This document shows positions 36,201 to 39,717 of a stretch of 39,717 bases of DNA, piece by piece. Made by a program: the position numbers and the translations under genes. Numbering within the stretch: position 1 is the first letter of the stretch; each line of letters begins with the position of its first letter. Below the pieces are notes generated by a model. It saw nothing but the letters and a program-made list of their open reading frames with translations, made no database searches and was not told the DNA's origin. The stretch is from Pelargonium nanum (Eukaryota > Streptophyta > Magnoliopsida > Geraniales > Geraniaceae), in contig JAYMTF010000328.1 of assembly GCA_036897485.1 (NCBI GenBank), positions 1 through 39,717 on the forward strand, given 5' to 3'.

Positions 36201-38006
36201 AATTTGGAAAATGACATATGGTCCACGTGAAGATGTTCTACATTGGTTTAAGTTGATTTTGTCTCCAGTTTTTAACTATTAAGCAGTTATTCTTAATAAC
36301 CCATGCCACTCCACATATGATCTTATTTTCCCAAAAGAGTTTTGAAGTTCGCCTTGACCTAATATAATTAAAAAACTATCTGTCTAGCTAAGCATAAGGA
36401 AGAGCATTTAGTATACACTACAGTTATGATTAAAATTTTAGTTGATCCGTCTTCTTAAAATTAGTGCAATGTAAAGAATTTTATTCTCATTGGATTCAAC
36501 ATCTAACCAATAAAGAGAGGGCACCATATATAACTTACATTAGTATGTGGACTAATCTCTAATGAATTTCCTAAATTGGTAAAATATTATTGTTTCCTTG
36601 TAACATGTGTACATGTATTTTATAAAATTTCTACTGTATAATTGTTTTGTTATACGATCCTCTTTTGTAATTCTGACAATCCAACCTATTTTAGAAGCCT
36701 TTTAGCTGTAAAATGCTGAAGAACTAAGGGGGGATTTATTTGTGGAAGATAAAAGGACGCTCTAGGAGATCAGAGTAAATCAGAATACAATTCATGCTAG
36801 CAACTGTGCATCTAATTTTTAGTTCCATTTCTGGTACTTGATTGTTCTCATTTTCTGCAAATGCACCCATAATTGAATTTACTGTTTGATTATATTTGAA
36901 GGAGCGTGGGACACTTTATGTGGCATCTACCAGTGGCCGTGTCACGGCTGTATCAATAAAGGTATGACAGACTTAATTTTATCAAATTCTAAGAATTGAG
37001 AATAAACTTCTGAAAAGGTTCCTTTTTTTTAGGGAATATGGGTAGTTTTCAACTGCAATATTGTGTTTGTACTGCTGACCTCTAAGTGATATGGAATTAA
37101 CGATTTAAATTTTAGTTTCAAGGCATAAACTTGTTTGAGGGGTAGATATTATCTTCCCCATAGTTGCTAGAAATCACTACTTTAGTAGCAATTCCTGATC
37201 TGAAACAGATGTTCCAAATCGTAGAACACTGATGTCCCAAAACTGTGAATTGGGCATTCTGGGTGCTATACGGTTCCTTTCAACAAATAATAATAATTTT
37301 TAATCTGATTGTAAAAACAAATTAATAAAAATAAAAACGGTCCGCATGTTATACTCCAAAACCTAAATCTAAATACCTAATGCATATATAGACCTAAAAA
37401 ATATTGAATGTGCTTTGTTCAATTTATATATTCAAATATTTTATCATATGTTATCACTAAAAAAATGTTCCTCGTTCCATATAAATGTTTTCCATTCTGA
37501 AATGAGGTTTCTAATAAGCATACCCCCACATTTCCTCGTTCTGAGACCCATAACGTTCCACGTCACTATTTTCATTCTGCATACCAAAGCATTCCGCAGT
37601 CCTTATGACCATGATCTACAACCCCAATTCACTAAAAATGTTTTGATGAAATGCATACCACAGCAGCAGAAGGACTGGAAATGAAAAGACTAGCGATCTT
37701 TCACTTAGGCTGTGTTTTACATATGCAGGTTTCACCATTTGATACTCTCTGGTTGCATGAGTTAGAAGTGCCAGTGTTTGCGTCTCTCTGCATCTCTCCA
37801 AATGGAAATGGTATGCATATGGTCTTTTGGACTGATATCTATGTAAAGATTCTCTGTGGTTTGTGATTGTGTGAAAGATCATATAGAAATCATCCTTATA
37901 GTCAGGACATTGAGTAATTCAATATGTTTGGTTCCCTGCAGTTATTTGTTGCTTGGTGGATGGCCACATTGTTGCATTTGATTCAGTTGGATCTATTATT
38001 TGGAGG
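27272..38006 (+). CDS. AAE19: Acyl-activating enzyme 19-like / AASDH (U26): adenylation, carrier and PQQ-propeller protein (3' end outside window)
   Basis: Thirteen exons are visible: 27272-27629, 28113-28610, 29217-29413, 30521-30724, 31161-31883, 32050-32735, 33883-33958, 34039-34125, 35299-35342, 36037-36145, 36902-36961, 37729-37810 and 37942-38006. They give 1063 residues, all phases consistent. Residues of about 1-640 are an AMP-forming adenylation domain with [11 protein letters not shown] (269-279), [34 protein letters not shown] and the catalytic Lys in SSGKIDY (K626). A carrier domain follows with FFIMGGNSI, phosphopantetheine site S684. From about 800 come PQQ-type beta-propeller repeats ([82 protein letters not shown]). 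This architecture is that of animal AASDH (beta-alanine-activating) and Arabidopsis At5g35930. The plant substrate is not known to me. The last exon or exons are beyond 39717. Confidence 0.92.
28689..28725. repeat. Long poly(T) tract in AAE19 intron 2
   Basis: About 26 T, one A and ten T lie some 80 bp after the exon 2 donor. It may be the reverse-oriented tail of a retroposon or a simple homopolymer; no flanking duplication supports the former. Confidence 0.8.
33610..33630. repeat. Heptamer microsatellite (TACTATG)3
   Basis: Three exact copies of TACTATG lie in AAE19 intron 6, inside a wider stretch of diverged TATG/TACT words (33575-33640). Confidence 0.8.
34575..34679 (-). mobile_element. 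5'-truncated LINE (about 105 bp) in AAE19 intron 8, with 10-bp target duplications
   Basis: AGTTCCAGTT is repeated at 34565-34574 and 34680-34689. On the minus strand the insert reads GTACTTCTTTGGCTC, CCTTCTTGGGAACTC, ATCTATCTTAGCCGG and poly(A), a standard plant L1 3' terminus. The part kept is only the end of the 3' UTR. Confidence 0.82.
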
Positions 38007-39717
38007 GTAAGAACTTTTTTTTAATTATTTTTATTTTTTATTATTTAACTTACATCTGAAATTTAAGTCATTAATAGCAAATATAAATATATGTAACCTA
38101 GCAAGCAACACAAAGCATGCTAAGTGTTATATGTGGCTTGGTTGATCTACACTCTACACCAGATGTAAGAGACAAGGAATCTCGCTGTGGAGAATAAGAC
38201 ATTTAGTTACAGCCATAAAAGGCTTAAAGCTCAGACCATACATATGATGGACTGTCTATGTTGCTTGTGCAGTGGTTCTCGCTCAGAATCCCTCACATTG
38301 GCCCTTGTATGAATGTCCAAAATGCACTAGAGATATTTATCTACGCATATGCGTATAATGAACCTGATTGGATTTTTCGAATTCAGATAGGATTAACTCC
38401 TTGCTTGTTATGCTTTGTTTTCCTCCTACAGCAGATGTTAGGCTGTTGAAAATAATATATTTGATCAAATTATGAGCTGCAAGAGGCTTCCAGAAAACCT
38501 CATGGTGCTTATCATATTTTTAGTGCTTGCTTTGCTCTATTTTTGTAGCTACTTGTGCTTCAAGGATAATATTTCCGTGGTTAGTTTATTGTTGCAAACA
38601 ATCAATCCAGGCCACTATGCGACTTGTAATGTATTGATTGTTAAAATACACATTGGATAGATAACTTGTTGGGAAGCTCCCAAGTGGCTTGAACTTGGTT
38701 CTCAGTATTTGCTATATGCTTTCATGACCAATATATTTGTGAGTGTAAAATTTAGGAGCAGCACAGCTCTCCATTCGGCATAGTGGTGTTGAATTGGTAA
38801 TGTTTTATTACCTCTTGAGAACAGATTCACAAACTTATCCTGGGTCTCCATTTCGAACTGAAGTTGGCCTTTTTATATGGATAAAACTCCCCTCTAGTTA
38901 CCTTATAGGGCCACTATGAGCAAAAATGTTTTTGGGTTGAAAAACACAATGATTCCTGGGTAAGCTAGTGGGTCTGCTGTTATTTGAATTCTCTTAATCT
39001 CTTCTGTACACTATTCAATTTTAAGAGAGGTACTTATTATCCATTTCCTGACCAAACCAAAAACTAAAGATTTCACAGTATAGTTTACTGGGTGTTTTGT
39101 TGGATCTGGGTAAGTTGTTCTACGCAATTTTTTTTTAAAATAATAATAATTATCTGAGTTTTTGTTGGACTTAAATTTTGTTGCTTAGAATGTTTTTCAT
39201 TAAATATGTGCTATTTTAAAGGTTTTTGATACCTTACATTTTCAAAGACTTACACTTACTAATCACTTTTTTCAAAAGAAAAAGAGAATCTAGTTAGGTA
39301 TCGTTTGGGAACTAATATTTTGATAAGGGAAAGTGAGGATGATAAGGGCAAGTTGTTGGTCAATATAAAATACTATGTTTGGGAAGAAAGTCAAGGGAAA
39401 GAGAGTGGGAAAGTAGGATTCCTATGGGTGCTAACTTTCCCTAGTTCATGGGATTTTAAAATTTCATGGGGGTTGGGATTTTAAAATTCCATGGGGGTTG
39501 GGATTTTAGATTCTCATGAACTTTCCCAAGTTGTGGGAAAGTCGTATGACTATTCTACCCTTCATTTCTCATCTTAAATATCCTTAATGCCCTCATATTT
39601 TTTAAAAATTACTCTCATGTCATTTGAGATAAAAACATCAATTTTGTCCCTTTTTTTTTTCTAAATTACCAATAAGCCGGTTCAAGTATTAATATAATTT
39701 TTTTGTTTGAGTTATAT
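38007..39717. other. Intron of the AAE19-like gene to the window edge; no exon seen
   Basis: After the donor AGG|GTAAGA at 38006 the propeller should continue for more than 100 residues, but no exon with the expected repeat pattern occurs before 39717. The stretch is AT-rich intron sequence with a probable DNA-transposon relic at its right end. Confidence 0.6.
39290..39600. repeat. Probable non-autonomous DNA transposon with internal short tandem repeats
   Basis: The segment begins near GGTATCGTTTGGGAACT, text typical of plant MITE-like elements. It holds three direct copies of a 24-25-bp unit starting CATGGGGGTTGGGATTTTA or a shortened form of it (starts at 39447, 39465 and 39490). GGGAAAGT/ACTTTCCC words occur in both orientations on either side, suggesting an overall inverted arrangement. 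The right end is not defined. Confidence 0.45.

Overview
This is nuclear DNA from a flowering plant, most likely a eudicot. Genes have many exons with GT-AG introns in AT-rich, T-rich sequence. The recognisable products are plant families: tapetal bHLH factors, an NPH3/BTB protein, a plant-type CNOT11 and an AAE19-type acyl-activating enzyme. The spacers and introns hold plant L1-type LINE ends and tRNA-derived SINEs. I cannot name the species.

Layout. 1-4937 (minus) is a near-intact L1-type LINE. ORF1 (DUF4283 plus zinc knuckle) and ORF2 (endonuclease, reverse transcriptase, zf-RVT, RNase H) overlap at ATGA, and ORF2 is open for 1266 codons to the left edge. 5566-6897 and 8447-9769 (plus) are tandem three-exon bHLH genes of the bHLH10/89/91 group; they share a conserved promoter block. 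9770-13326 is a gene-poor, AT-rich spacer. 13327-13599 (minus) encodes a small LYR-motif protein whose inferred untranslated first exon lies at about 15.4-15.5 kb. There it faces, across a short bidirectional promoter, a 12-exon CNOT11 gene (15742-22419, plus). 24391-26424 (plus) is a four-exon BTB/NPH3 gene. 26511-27000 (minus) is a decayed LINE tail. 27272 to beyond 38006 (plus) is a large AASDH/AAE19-type gene (adenylation domain, carrier domain, PQQ-like propeller), with 13 exons visible and the 3' end outside the window.

Main result. The last intron of the NPH3 gene looks as if it was made by a SINE. A 119-bp antisense tRNA-derived SINE lies between two 16-bp near-identical direct repeats of coding sequence. 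The splice donor falls at the AGGT of the left repeat and the acceptor at the AGGT of the right repeat, so splicing removes the SINE plus one repeat and restores the reading frame. Related SINE copies lie in intron 2 of the same gene and between the bHLH genes.

Other points: a 23-bp LINE insertion consisting only of the element's last bases and poly(A), with 12-bp target duplications; a probable GC-AG intron in CNOT11; a shortened C-terminus and an E-to-D change in the basic region of the first bHLH paralogue; and an 84-nt, stop-free, frame-preserving intron inside the bHLH loop of the second. The genes are unrelated in function, as is usual for a plant chromosome; only the bHLH pair and the LYR/CNOT11 head-to-head pair are linked by structure.
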